From Hemerocallis citrina (taxonomy: Eukaryota > Streptophyta > Magnoliopsida > Asparagales > Asphodelaceae), in NCBI GenBank assembly GCA_017893485.1, contig CM030364.1, forward strand, positions 208,617,384 to 208,681,383: a DNA stretch of 64,000 nucleotides, in the 5' to 3' direction. Shown here in pieces: positions 1 through 11,800 of this stretch. Position 1 is the first letter of the stretch. The number at the start of each line of letters is the position of its first letter. Under the pieces are notes generated by a model. The model was not told the DNA's origin and made no database searches. It saw only the letters and a program-made list of their open reading frames with translations. The position numbers and the translations under genes are program-made.

Positions 1-635
1 ATTTTCCCTATTTCTAAATTAGAAATGCATGTTAGATATGAATGAATGAAGCATGAAAATGATTAAGAAGAGCACACTTTAATTGGGAAAAATGACTTCT
101 TGAATGATTGAAATGTGGATATACAAATTTATATGTGGTTCTATTATTTAAGTTGTATGTGAATTGATTAGAATCATGGATTGATTGATAAAAACACATT
201 TATCACTATCAAGAATTACACACAAAAGTTAGTAGTTTGATAATACCATTTCTTGTGTTAAATAGATCTTTTGTGTTAATATGGGCATGAATAATTTAAA
301 ATATGTGTTGTATGTTGGGTAAATGGTTAAAGACAGAGAATTAAGGTGAAAATTTATTGATAAAGAGATTAGAATGCTAAATGCGAAGAAATGTCGAAAG
401 AAGAAGAAATGTAGTATTATAATGTGGAATTCGAATTAGTTACATGAAAATATGTTTTAATTATTACAAAAATTATTTTGCTCATACTGGTATGTAAATT
501 ATGTGAGGAAGAATTAATCTGGAGTTATACAGTAATTTTTATGAAAATCAAATGAAATGGGGAATAATTGAACATCGAAATGTTCTAAATAACAGAGAGT
601 ATGGGTTAAATGAAATTGGAATTATACTAGTGACA

Positions 636-740
636 ACTTGAGCACGTAGCTCAAGTGGTCGGGGGTTTTCTTCCGCTACAGTGTGCGGCTGGGTCTCATG
701 AGGTTGTTGGTTCGAATCCCTGGTCGCCATACTTTTATTT
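636..740 (+). other. tRNA-like unit 1 with Pol III A/B boxes (inverted LTR fragment)
   Basis: An A-box-like string TAGCTCAAGTGG (648-659) is followed about 50 bp later by a perfect B-box GGTTCGAATCC (709-719), then a T-rich run near 733-751. The same arrangement occurs in both LTRs of the chromovirus at 2892-22276. The acceptor stem does not pair cleanly, so it is tRNA-derived or tRNA-like and not a working tRNA gene. Confidence 0.55.
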
Positions 741-811
741 CGTTTTTTTTTAAAACAAGAATAGCAGCAGCCGAGAGCTCTTATGGCTCTCAGCGTCTCT
801 TTATGACGTCA

Positions 812-912
812 GTAGCATTCGGTCTAGTGGTTGTGGCTTTCGGTTGGGTTCTCTGTGGTGCTGGGTTCGAATCTTGTCCTCGGCAAGATTGAAAAACTTT
901 TTTTTTTGAGGG
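812..912 (+). other. tRNA-like unit 2 with Pol III A/B boxes (inverted LTR fragment)
   Basis: A second A-box-like GGTCTAGTGG (821-830) and a B-box GGGTTCGAATC (863-873) are followed by a run of about ten T residues ending near 907, which resembles a Pol III terminator. Between units 1 and 2 lies a short hairpin (about 765-800) with stem GAGAGC / GCTCTC. The same hairpin separates the two units in the other LTR copies. Confidence 0.5.
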
Positions 913-1744
913 TTTTAGTGCTCAAAAAATTATGAGAAAAATATGGTTATTCTTCTAAAAATATAAGGGACTTTATAAAAATGATTTGGGAATTATTTGC
1001 ATGAAATAAACTATGCTTTGAGAATAAAATGCATAAATAGAACTATGGTTCTATATGTATACTTTGTGAAAAATTATACCTTGCAAAAAGAACTTGAAAT
1101 GAAGGATTAGAAGATTAATATAGTAAAGATTGAAGTGATATTATGTGATGGATGTGATTTATTCCTAATTGAGAATAGTATGAAAAATATGAATGGTGAA
1201 TATTCGTTAGTGATGCAAAGTATTTCTCATTTGAGAATAATGTGACAACTATGAAATGTGAATTATTCTCGTTGGAGAATAGTGCGACAAATTATGATGC
1301 GTGAATATCCATCTTGATTGAATACTAGTGATGTGGGTTTTAATGTGAAAATAACAATTCATGAGTTTCATGATGAATAATTAAAATTCATGTATAGTTA
1401 TGGACTATTGAACAATTTAGAAATCATGATTGGAAAAGAGAAATGCTATTTGAGTATGATAACTCAACATAATGAATTTATGAATTGGATATGCTCATTT
1501 TGGAAATTGTGAATTGAAATTGAAACGAAAGAGTAGCTAAGTCTCCTCCGGCATTTGGAAAGAAATGAAATGAAAAATTGAAATGAAAGACCAAGGTTGG
1601 TCATGTTTGAATGAATGAATAAGTCCAGTTTAGTGGAGAGGCTAACTCTAGAGCTTTGATTTTTGTTCATGATTCTAATAAAAACTAAGGATTAGTACAT
1701 AGTGGAGATGTGATGAAAGTGAGAGAAAAATACGAGTATGAGAA

Positions 1745-2891
1745 CTAGGGTTTTTATCATGTCTCCCCATGGTTCTGGGATTTTTAGAAAGAATCTTTCC
1801 AACCAAAATACTTTTCTATCAGGGTCTTCGAGTTTGAAGACTTGCCCAATATAATCTGTGACAAATGTTTCTAATTCACATATATTACATTATTTCATCA
1901 TTAATAACTTGTTTTCTTCATCTATAGTCCTTTGTAGTGTTTCTCCTGTTAGATCACTGTAGAATGAAGATAACAGTCGAAAAATCATTTTATCGGTAGT
2001 TTCTTGGGATTCAATATTGGCTTTTTCAACCGCATTAGTAGCCTCTAAGCTTCTTAGCCAATCGGCTGCGTATCATTCCCATAAGGAACATGTATATTTA
2101 AAAAAATCTTTGTTAGCCATCCCCTTTAAGAGATATCTTATACCACGCATATGTTGGCCCCAATCTTTAAAGTAATTTTAAGATGGCTATGGGGTATTCT
2201 ATCAATATTGAAATACGTACCCATATGAGCCCTTCGCTTGTCATATTCTCCGAGCATTATTCTGGTTTGATTCTCTCTCCAATTAAGGAAATTATTTCGG
2301 TAAAATAATCTTTCAGAAGATCATCCATATCTTACAAATTCTTCCGGATTGGAAGGTTGAAAATCTGGTAATGGATTTTCTTCAGGTTCTAGAGGTCTTT
2401 TTCATCTATCACCTACTCGAGAATTTTCACCAACTTCAGTCATTTGTTGGTCGATCAATGTTTCTTGATCAGCATATACTTTAAAAAAGTTTTTCTGTTT
2501 CAACTCAATGTTGTTTTGCTCAGTGGAGCTGGAAGTTTGCTCAGTAGAGCTGAAAGTTTCTAGCTCAGTAGAGCTTTTTGAGTCAGTAGACTCTGAAGAT
2601 TCTTGCTCAATGGAGCTGAAAGATTTTGTTGATTCTGTTTCAGAATTAGAATCAGATTCTTCCGTAGACATAAAGTATCTTATTGCATATTCATGTTTTT
2701 CAAAATATGTTTGAACATCAGTGCAAGGAATTGTTTCTTCTAGTTCTTTTTTTCTTAACTCAAGGAAACAATTGTAATACGATTTTTCTACTTTATCAAT
2801 AGGAAAAGTATTCTCTTCTAGAGAGGAATACTTTACCATATTATTCATAAAATGAAAATTAATTTTCTCTTTTGTTGGAGAAGATAGTTCA
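1745..2891 (-). pseudogene. Pararetrovirus-like polyprotein, unit 1: middle part (coat-protein/Gag-like), decayed
   Basis: This is the downstream part of the polyprotein interrupted at 22277 by the chromovirus. It matches unit 2 (26240-27390) closely. From 2891 to about 2402 the frame is open and covers a Ser/Glu/Thr-rich linker and the start of the coat-protein/Gag-like region. Unit 2 has a frameshift at the corresponding T run near 26990. From about 2400 down to 1750 the homology continues but is broken by stops and small indels. It ends abruptly near 1745 against the inverted LTR fragment. The domain call rests on the unit 2 comparison and on the general look of caulimovirid coat proteins. 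Confidence 0.7.
2887..2891. repeat. Target-site duplication of the Tekay-type element (GTTCA), left copy
   Basis: GTTCA at 2887-2891 is repeated at 22277-22281, directly outside the two LTRs. Removing the element and one copy rejoins the pararetrovirus-like reading frame. Confidence 0.9.
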
Positions 2892-4458
2892 TGTAACGCC
2901 CCGAATCCCAAATACAACTGAATTCGAGAGTTCTAAAGGATCTTTACACTTTAGTTAATACAATTTTACAAGGAATTAAAAATTTTTCACTTTACATCAG
3001 AGTTTACATGAAACTTTACACTTTACATTGCATAGCGGAAGTAAATTTACAACATTTAAGTAAAGTACAACAACATTGAATAATCTTTAAGCATCTGTTC
3101 CTCTTTAATCTTTATCTTGTCATTTACCCTGCATACAAAACTGTGGGTACGTCAGTTTATTCAACCGACGAACATTATACACGGCCATCCTCTCTATGCC
3201 GGAAATAGTATAACTCATTTTCCATATTTAACAAACACAAACTTGTCACATATCAAACTAAAGGGAATACCTTATTGATGTTGTGTTGTGATTGTGCACT
3301 TAGTCCTTAATGCAGTTATTTATATTACATGACACTAATGCACACTTGTTCGGATTCTATGCATCCCATACTACATAGGCCCGAGGGCAAGCCTCTTATT
3401 CGTTCTTCATCTTTGTAGGGTTCAATCCCTCGTCATGACTTAATCTACTACTGTAACTACGGTAAGTATTCTAGATGATCTATAAGTACAAGCTCGTGTA
3501 CAGAAAACCTGGAGGGGAATCCCACGCCATGTCTTGACTCATCAAGCATGCATTCTGTGGCAATTCAGCTTCCTTCATGGCACACGATCCTCTTGCAGTC
3601 ACTAAACATCCCACAAGCGTTGCTAAAGTCCGATCATTACTGAGTAGTGCCCACGCCATGTCTTGACTCATCAAGCATGCATTCTGTGGCTCACACCCGC
3701 ACCGTAAACTCTAGCTCTCATACTTGTGTTTTTCTCTCACTTTCATCACATCTCCACTATGTACTAATCCTTAGTTTTTATTAGAATCATGAACAAAAAT
3801 CAAAGCTCTAGAGTTAGCCTCTCCACTAAACCGGACTTATTCATTCATTCAAACATGACCAACCTTGGTCTTTCATTTCAAATTTCATTTCATTTCTTTC
3901 CAATTGTCGAGGGAGACTTAGCTACTCTTTTGTTTCAATTCCAATTCACAATTTCCAAAATTGAGCGTTTCCAGCTCATAAGTTTATCTTCATAATCATA
4001 AAAGATTTTCTTTTTCAATAGCATGATTTCTAATTTATTCATGAGTCCATAGCCATACATGGAATTCAATTATTCCTTATATATTTCATCAAATATCATT
4101 TTTACATTAAAATCACATCACTAAATGAATATTCACATTTCATAATTTTTCACACTATTCTCCAATGAGAATAATTCACACCACTTCATTTCATATAATT
4201 CCTTTCTTTGCTATATTGTTTTTCTAACACTTCGTTTCAAGTTCTTTTGCAAATTATAACCTCCAAAAAAAATATAAATGTAGAACCATAGTTCTAATTA
4301 TACATTTATTCTCAAAACATACTCTATTTCATGCAAATAATCCTCAAATTATTTTTCATAAGTCCCATATATTTTTAGAATAATAATCATATTTTTTTCA
4401 TAATTTTTCAATCTTCAAAACACCCAAAAAAATATTTTTTTTCCACAACATAAACACA

Positions 4459-4538
4459 GGCCGAGACCAAGGATCGAACCAGCGACCACAGGGAAACCAA
4501 CCGAAGGCACAGACCACTAGTCCGAACGCGCTAGGCGT
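4459..4538 (-). other. tRNA-like unit 2 with Pol III boxes (3' LTR)
   Basis: On the minus strand an A-box-like GGACTAGTGG is followed by the B-box GGTTCGATCC (reverse complement of 4471-4480). Beyond it is a T7 run in the sense direction (reverse complement of the A run near 4424-4430). It lies downstream of unit 1 in the element's sense direction and is present in all three LTR copies of the window. Confidence 0.5.
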
Positions 4539-4612
4539 TATGAAGGAGAGCTGAGAGCATTAAGTGCTCTCGGCTGCAGTTACTTTACTTTTCAAAAATA
4601 CAAACAAAATTA

Positions 4613-4710
4613 TGGTGCCAAGGGGATTCGAACCAGCGACTCATGAGACACCGAAACCCACTGTAGCAATTAAGAGCATCCCGACCACTTGAGCTATGCG
4701 CTCAGGTTGT
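4613..4710 (-). other. tRNA-like unit 1 with Pol III boxes (3' LTR)
   Basis: On the minus strand: A-box TAGCTCAAGTGG, about 55 bp of spacer, then the perfect B-box GGTTCGAATCC and an end reading TGGCACCA. Short T runs follow. The D-arm and T-loop positions look tRNA-like, but the 5' and 3' acceptor sides do not pair well. The conserved GAGAGC/GCTCTC hairpin (about 4545-4575) lies between this unit and unit 2. Confidence 0.55.
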
Positions 4711-5161
4711 CATAATTCAACCCGTAATCTAATTAAATCGATTCTCTCTGTTTAGTAAAACATTTCGATGTTCAACAAGCTCTCATTTCATTTTGCTTTT
4801 ACTAAATTTGCTGTAACTTCCAGATTAATTATTCCCAACATACTTTATACTCCAGTATATTAAAAATAATTTTTTCAACAATTAACACATATTTTCCATA
4901 CAATTAATTCGAATTATAAACTACCACTACCACATTTCTTTTTCGACATTTCTTATCAAGTTTAACATCACTAATCTCTTTATTAGCAATCTTGCTATCA
5001 ATTCTCTGTTTTTAATTATTTCACAAACCCCCAAATTATATTTTTAAGTAATTCATACAACATTATCACAATAGTCTATTTAAGCACATAAAGCGACATT
5101 GTCAATCTACTAATTCTTGCATATACTTTTTTTTAATGTTAACAATGAAGTTTTCTTCAAA

Positions 5162-5177
5162 CAATCCATGGCTATAA
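5162..5177. repeat. LINE target-site duplication, left copy
   Basis: CAATCCATGGCTATAA at 5162-5177 is repeated exactly at 12728-12743 after the poly(A) tail. The uninterrupted sequence in the 5' LTR (about 21250-21266) has this string once, which fixes the insertion boundaries. Confidence 0.93.
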
Positions 5178-5448
5178 CATTTGCTCTCATTGATGTAGTT
5201 CCCTTCTCCTTCTCCCACCCTCCAGGCCTACCTTCCGACGAAGCCTCCGTCCACCTTCTCCCCCCTCCTTCTAGCCCTCTTCTGCTTCAACTGAGAACCC
5301 CAACCCCAAACCCCCACTCCCCTTCATCTTTGCAGTCGAACACTTCCACTGACTCCACTCCATTCTCCTCAGCCTTCTTTTCTTTTCCTCCACCACTTAC
5401 CACCCACGCTTCCACCTAACAGTCGTCTTAAACCCCGAGCATCTCACT

Positions 5449-8400
5449 ATGTTAACGGTGCTAGAGCTCAGTGGGTGCGGGCCCAACGAGAGGGTCCGAC
5501 ACCCACCGGCTACAGACCAGGCTCGAGCTCAACTAGAGACTCTTAATGTTGCCATCAACCAACCTGCTAACACAGTTCACCCTTCAGCTCCATCTACAGT
5601 TGTTCCCCAAGCTGTCACAGTGCAATCCATCCCCACCCCAGTTCCAACAACAGTTGCTTCTACAGTTGTTGCCAATGTATCAAACAGGAAGCTTTCAGTG
5701 GGAGAGCGAGGGATTGGTGAGCTCAGAGGTGTTCACTCAGCGAGGGTGCACTCACGTACACATCAGCATCGCGTAGAGAGGAACATTACTCATCATCGCT
5801 CACACGGGGGATCCCCTAGAAGCCATGGGTATCGCCACCAACATGAGGAGGTCTTGGAGGGAAGGGCCCATCGTCGGGGTCCCTCTCCAGGCCCTGTCAG
5901 GCGGAAAGAGACCCCGCCAATGAGCCGATACCGGAGACTTCATGAGGGTGGTGCACGCAAGCACGACTCTAGCAGGGATCTAAACTATAATTCCAAACCT
6001 TACTCCAACACTGGGAAAAACTATCGAACACCCAATCACCCACTTCTCCCCACTTCAAACTTTCAACCAAAGCAAACCCCTGTTTCCCCCCCCCCAGCCC
6101 CACACCACAACACTGAGCACCGCACCCAGCAGCCTCCTCCGGAAGACCCCCAACCATTATCTCACGCCAAGCTTGCCCACGATGGGGCGGAGCTAGACGG
6201 GACTACAGTCGGGGCTACTAACGAGGAGGCAGAGGGAGGTCAATGGCTGCAGGTCAGGAACAAGAGGAACAAACAGACAGAGAAAGACACTTACTTCCAC
6301 CCTGGTAAAATCACAGGCGGCAAGAAACAGAGGAAGGGCAAAAAAAGACCGGCACCGTGCTTTAACTGCGGGGATCTTGGGCATTTCAGGAGTGAGTGCA
6401 CTAAAGAAATTTGATGCCTCAAATGCCTTAAATGGGGCCATCTTTCTTACATCTGTACCAATGTGGTAGAGACGCATTCTGATGAGGAGAGGCAGGTGAG
6501 CAGAGGGCGATCACCAGATAGTCCCACAGTGATACGTTTGACGAATAGCCTGGAAATCATTAGAAATGAAGAAAAGTGGTTGCGGCAGTGGTGTGCTATC
6601 GCCAAAATCAAGAAGGGAAGACCATCGGAAGTGCACCTAACACAGGCCCTCACAAAAAAATGGCCGATGAGTGCTGATAAAGACTGGGTGGCAAAGAAGT
6701 TATGCCATATGCAGTTCTTGGTCTCATTCCCATCTCCGGCGAAGGTTTCAGAGGTTGTCGGATTGGGGAGCGTAGACTTTGGGCACTTTCAAGTACAGTT
6801 CAGTGCGTGGACGCCACACTTCGGAGCCGAACCACCGCAGGGGGATCTATTTTGGGTTTGGATGCATAACATACCCCTGCATTTTTGGAAGAGGGAGGCC
6901 ATGCAAGAGATGGTGGCAGATTTCGGTAGCATAGAAAAGGTAGATGAGAAGACAGTTCGACGATCGGAGCTTATCTCAGCGAGGGTCCTTGTCCGAAGCG
7001 TCGACATCTCCTTGATGCCGCGCTTCGCCAAGGTCCACTCCTTCGTAGACTCGTATCTCATTAGGTTCGTGCTAGACAAGAGGGTCGTCTCAGCAACGGA
7101 ACCAAACCCCACTCCCAAAACCTCATCTCCCCTAACAGATCATAGATCCTACAAGGAAGTGGCATCTCCAACCAACAATCTTACCATTGATGGGTCACAT
7201 GAGGTGGAACGTGCTCACCGTGAGATTCTCAAGGCGGCAATGGAGAGGGGACGACACCAACAGCCTTCGAAAGATGCCCAGCAATGCGATGATCGGAGGA
7301 GGGACCGTCCCGCAAGACCCAGTGGTCAAAAGTCGACTGAGACCCTCAACACACTTGATCGAGCGGTGGTCCCAACCAACAGCCCTATTCAGGTAATGCA
7401 TGCTCTGGCTAAGGGTGGTGAGGCGGGGACAGACACCATTAATGGTAAAAAAGCCACCTGCAGCGACATGCAGCCAAAGAACCAGGGGTTGGTGGTTGAG
7501 ACCACCACTTTGGGGAAGGCGACAAGCGAAAAAAGGCTATCGACCAAAGAATGGGTCCAAAAGTGTTGGTTTTCATCAAATAAGGAACTTCTTCAGGTGT
7601 CAGAGGATGGTTTGGGGGCAGAGGCGACCACAGGGTTACCCAAAACAAGCAAAAGCGTCTCACAAGTAAGGAGCGATGAGAGAGTTGGTGAGTTTGACAG
7701 GCTTTTAGAAGATGGCGATTTTGGGAAAGAAGGCAGAAGGGAGCCAGTTTTGGAGCTTGGCAAAAAGCAGCAAGAAGAAGATGATGGAAAGTCCTCCTCT
7801 TCGAAAATGAGCGGAAGAGGAAAAGAGTCAAGGGACGCTTCGATCGAAGCGCTGTCTACCTCAACCGCTGTGCCACCCAATCTGACTGCGCCAGCTCAGA
7901 GGGGGGGTAAACTTACCCCTGAACCCACCGATTTAACAGCCAATGAGATGGCGCCAGCTGGCATGAGCGGTGAGCTGACCGCTCACTGCCATATGGCCTC
8001 TGATGCGCGTTTCGATGAGAGCGGTAAGTTGTACCGCGGGTACAACTCCAATTGTATTGTGGGCCAGGAGGTTGGTTTGAAAATGAATAGGCCTTTTATA
8101 CAGATTAACGGGCCCAAAGAGGGATCCGTTTCAGGTTCGAAGATACAATTTCAGATTGGGATCGGGCCCACTGAGGGGTCCACTTCGGAGAATGCAGCTG
8201 TTATTAATGATGCACCTAGTTGCGGGCTCAGTGAGGAGTCCGCACTGAAGATTCCTTCAGATAGTGACGATGACCCAGAAGGGAGACTCAATCTTGATGA
8301 AGATTTCTCCTTTACAGATGAGGACTCAGAAGATCTTGAATTCATTGCTAACACCCAGAGGGAAATTTCCCCAGAGTTGGTTCTTTCCACATTTCCAGAC

Positions 8401-8805
8401 TCTGCTCAAGCAGGCAACTCTGGAATGCCACTGAGGGCAGGTGGGTTCAGAGTTCGCCGTTCACCAAAGAGGGCTCATGTGGAGTCCTTGGATGACTACC
8501 TTGAGGTAGCTGCGGCAGCCAAAGCTGCCAAATTCGACAATGGAGGTACGACTCACTTTTTAGCTTCTATTTTAAATTTCATGTCAGATTCCGATGTCTT
8601 TTTACTAGCTGAAACATGTGGGTTAGAGGTTTGGGACACAGACCGTAGCGCGTTGCTTCTTAATAAAATCAGGGGCTGGGAATTGGATAGGGTGAAAACT
8701 AGCCATGACAATGTACTTATTATTAGATCAGATTCGACTGAGTCCCTCGGGGATGTGGTAGGCCCCACTCCCACCCCAACGATTTCCGTAAATACTGTTC
8801 CCTAA
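5449..8805 (+). pseudogene. LINE ORF1 protein: zinc knuckles and DUF4283-like domain, one in-frame stop
   Basis: The 1118-codon frame is broken once, by TGA at 6412-6414. The N-terminal ~300 residues are Pro/His/Arg-rich. A CCHC knuckle (CFNCGDLGHFRSEC) ends just before the stop. A second knuckle (CLKCLKWGHLSYIC) begins directly after it, so the TGA sits between paired knuckles and probably replaced an Arg codon (CGA). Residues ~345-550 resemble the DUF4283 domain of plant LINE ORF1 proteins, which are thought to bind RNA as chaperones. The rest is low-complexity and acidic (Ser/Asp/Glu-rich near 8260-8350). The knuckles lie N-terminal of DUF4283; many plant L1 ORF1 proteins have the reverse order. 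The start at 5449 is the first ATG in frame. The stop TAA overlaps the ORF2 ATG. Confidence 0.85.
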
Positions 8806-11800
8806 TGAATACACTATTTTGGAATGTTAGGGGGTTGGGGAATAGAGGGAAGAGGGATATGGTGAGGGATGTCATCAACAACGCCAAAGCAGATGTGGTT
8901 GGGTTACAGGAAACTAAGCTCCAGAACGGTCTTAAACTTAAAAGAGTTGGTGGTCACAGGATTAAGGAGTGGGTGGTACGACCGTCGGCAGGAGCCTCAG
9001 GAGGGATTGCTATAGGGTTCAACTCAGATATTCTCTCCTGCGTGGAGGAGTACTGTGGACAGTTCTCCCTTACTACCCGACTCAAACGCCGCTCTGATGA
9101 TTGGATGCAGACGGTGACTGTGGTCTACGGACCGAATGTCGCCACAGACCGCGATGCCTTCTGGCAAGAACTTTGCGACATTCGCATGCGCTGGTCAGGA
9201 CCCTGGATTGTGGGTGGGGATTTCAACATCACTAGATTTGCTTTTGAGCACAAAGGTCGAGGCTCCAGCGACAGACACAGAGAGGAGTTTAATAAAGTGA
9301 TCACGGATTTAGAACTGATTGATATTCCAATCAATGACAGGCTATTTACCTGGTCTAATATGCAAGCGACTCCGGTTTTGGCCAAGTTGGATAGGATTCT
9401 TGTCTCCATGGACTGGGAAGCAAAATTTCTGCTTGCCTCAGCAAGATCGATTCCTAGACCAACATCCGATCACACACCCATACTCCTCGAAGTGGGTACA
9501 CAGAAAGCCCACAGGCATCGAAAATTCAGGTTTGAGAAAGCCTGGTTGGAAATTCAAGGTTTTCATCATCTGGTAATGGAAAATTGGGCGCTCCCAATTG
9601 CTGGAAGGGACGCGGCAGCGCGATGGTGTGGAAAGTTGAGAAGACTGAGAAAGAGGCTGTGCAGATGGAACCGGTCTAGATTCTCGACCATCTGGCTTGA
9701 GAAAGAATCCTTTCTGAAAGGAATTGATGAGCTAGAAAGGGCAGAAGAGATTAGAATCTTGTCACAGGAAGAGCGTAACAGACTTCTGGAGCTCCGAGAC
9801 AACATCACCAACCTTTATAGACTGGAGGAGATCAAATGGCAACAAAGGTCAAGAATTTCGTGGCTCAAAGAGGGAGACGCGAACACGGCCTACTTCCACC
9901 GTGTGGCAAGTGCAAGAAGGAGATCCAATCTAATTCTTTCTGTCCATACGGATACTGGAACGTCGCAGGATGAAGAGGTGATTTCTCCAACCTTTCATTC
10001 TTACTATAAGGGCCTATTCGGGAGGAAGAATGACTTTAGGATGTCAATGAGCGACAACTACTGGCAGTCTTTTCAAAATGAAACCGGGACAACCGTTTCA
10101 TCTTTGGAGGCACCTTTCTCAGAAATGGAAGTTAAGGTGGCCATCAACCAGATGGGAGCCGACAAATCGCCTGGGCCAGACGGCTTTCCTATGATGTTTT
10201 TTCAAGTGTTCTGGGAAGAAATTAAAGGAGAATTTATGGAGTTAATGGAGGAATTTTACCACAACAAACTGAGACTAGGTATGTTCAACTTCGCAGAAGT
10301 GGTGCTAATCCCCAAACGTGAGGAATCCAAGGGTGTGGGAGATTTTAGGCCAATCAGTTTGATGAACTGTTCGGCTAAGATCATTACTAAGGTACTAGCC
10401 ATCCGCATAGGCAGTCTTATGGACAGTCTTATCAGTAAGACCCAGACAGGCTTTATCAAGGGCAGATGTATTCTAGACTGTGTGGCCACTGCTGAACAAG
10501 TAATCCACCACTGCCACAGGAGCAACTCCAAGAACTTTCTCCTTAAGCTGGATTTTGAGAAGGCTTACGACTCCGTAGATTGGGATTGTCTGTTTGAAGC
10601 GCTCACAGGAAGAGGTTTCGGGGACAGATGGATAAGATGGATCAAACAGTGCTTGCAGTCTAGTAAAACGGCGATCTCAGTCAATGGGAAACCCGGTCCA
10701 TCATTTCCTTGCAAAAAGGGACTTCGACAAGGGGATCCTTTATCCCCACTACTATTCACTATAGTAGCTGATGTGCTGAGAGGCATGCTTGAGAACTGTC
10801 AAAGGAAGGGCTGGATCACACCGGTGGCCAGGAACAACTCTAACCAGGGGTGCACGATTCTCCAGTATGCGGATGACACTCTACTGTTCGGAAACGGATC
10901 TAGATCGGAAACAATCTGCTTTAAAGGGGTCCTCTACTGTTTCGAAGCCTGGTCAGGGCTCAGGATTAACTTTCACAAGAGTGCACTGGTTCCCATTTCA
11001 CTTTCAGAAGAAGAAGTACGAGAACATGCCACCATTCTTAACTGTCTGACGGAGGAATTCCCAATCAAATATTTGGGGCTACCCCTTAGACCCGGGAGAC
11101 TGACGAAGGCGGACTGGTTACCTATTATTGACAGGGTGGAGGACAGACTGGCAGGATGGAAAGGTAAGTCGCTATCTATCGGGGGGAGAGTGGTACTGAT
11201 CAACTCAGTGTTGTCCAACCTGCCCACCTACTACATATCCTTTTTTGAACTCCCAAAGTGGGTGATCCAAAGGATCGACCGAATCCGTAAGAGATTCCTT
11301 TGGAAAGGGGCAGACTCGAATAAGGGAGGATACCACCTTATCAAGTGGAGTATCGCCTGCATGAAGAAGAGACATGGAGGGCTAGGCATCATTGACCTCA
11401 GAGATATGAACCTTGCCCTCCTTGGAAAATGGTGGTGGAAAGTCTTTCACCACTGCGGGGAAGGATGGCAGGATTTCATTCAGCCATACCTGCGGGGAAA
11501 AGGGACGAGAAGGCTAGGCTTCCGAGTTGGATCTAAAGCATCGCGATTCTGGAAAGGAATTGCCAAAGCCAGCGAACCTTTCAACTCAGTAGTTTCGTCC
11601 ACTATAGGTAATGGACGGTCCACCAGATTCTGGTGGGATAAATGGTGTGGTCCCCATACCTTAAAGGAAATTTTCCCGGAGCTGTATGAAATTACGATGC
11701 GGCCGAATATCTCCGTGGCTGAAACGTGGAAAAAGGGGATTTGGAAACCGCCATTACAAGGTTCTCTATCTCCTGTACTGCTTCAGCAACTGCATAACCT

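Larger units (their letters stand above)
1..1740 (+). repeat. Truncated Tekay-type LTR fragment, inverted relative to the main copy
   Basis: This stretch is a diverged reverse complement of the LTR sequence at 3710-5177 plus 12744-12910, so its sense strand is plus. The shared landmarks include the segment near 1620-1720 (reverse complement of 3715-3860), two tRNA-like units, and long AT-rich blocks. Similarity stops near 1740-1750, where pararetrovirus-like coat-protein sequence begins. The other end lies outside the window. It lacks the terminal ~800 bp of the LTR, so it is a truncated piece and not a clean solo LTR. I see no gene in it. Confidence 0.75.

Noticed and set aside
636..740. Functional tRNA gene
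   Set aside because: The A and B boxes are good, but the acceptor stem does not pair and the sequence is a recurrent part of LTRs. It is kept as a tRNA-like unit only.
5117..5419. 100-residue frame on the plus strand
   Set aside because: It spans the junction between the chromovirus LTR and the inserted LINE, so it is a chance frame created by the insertion.
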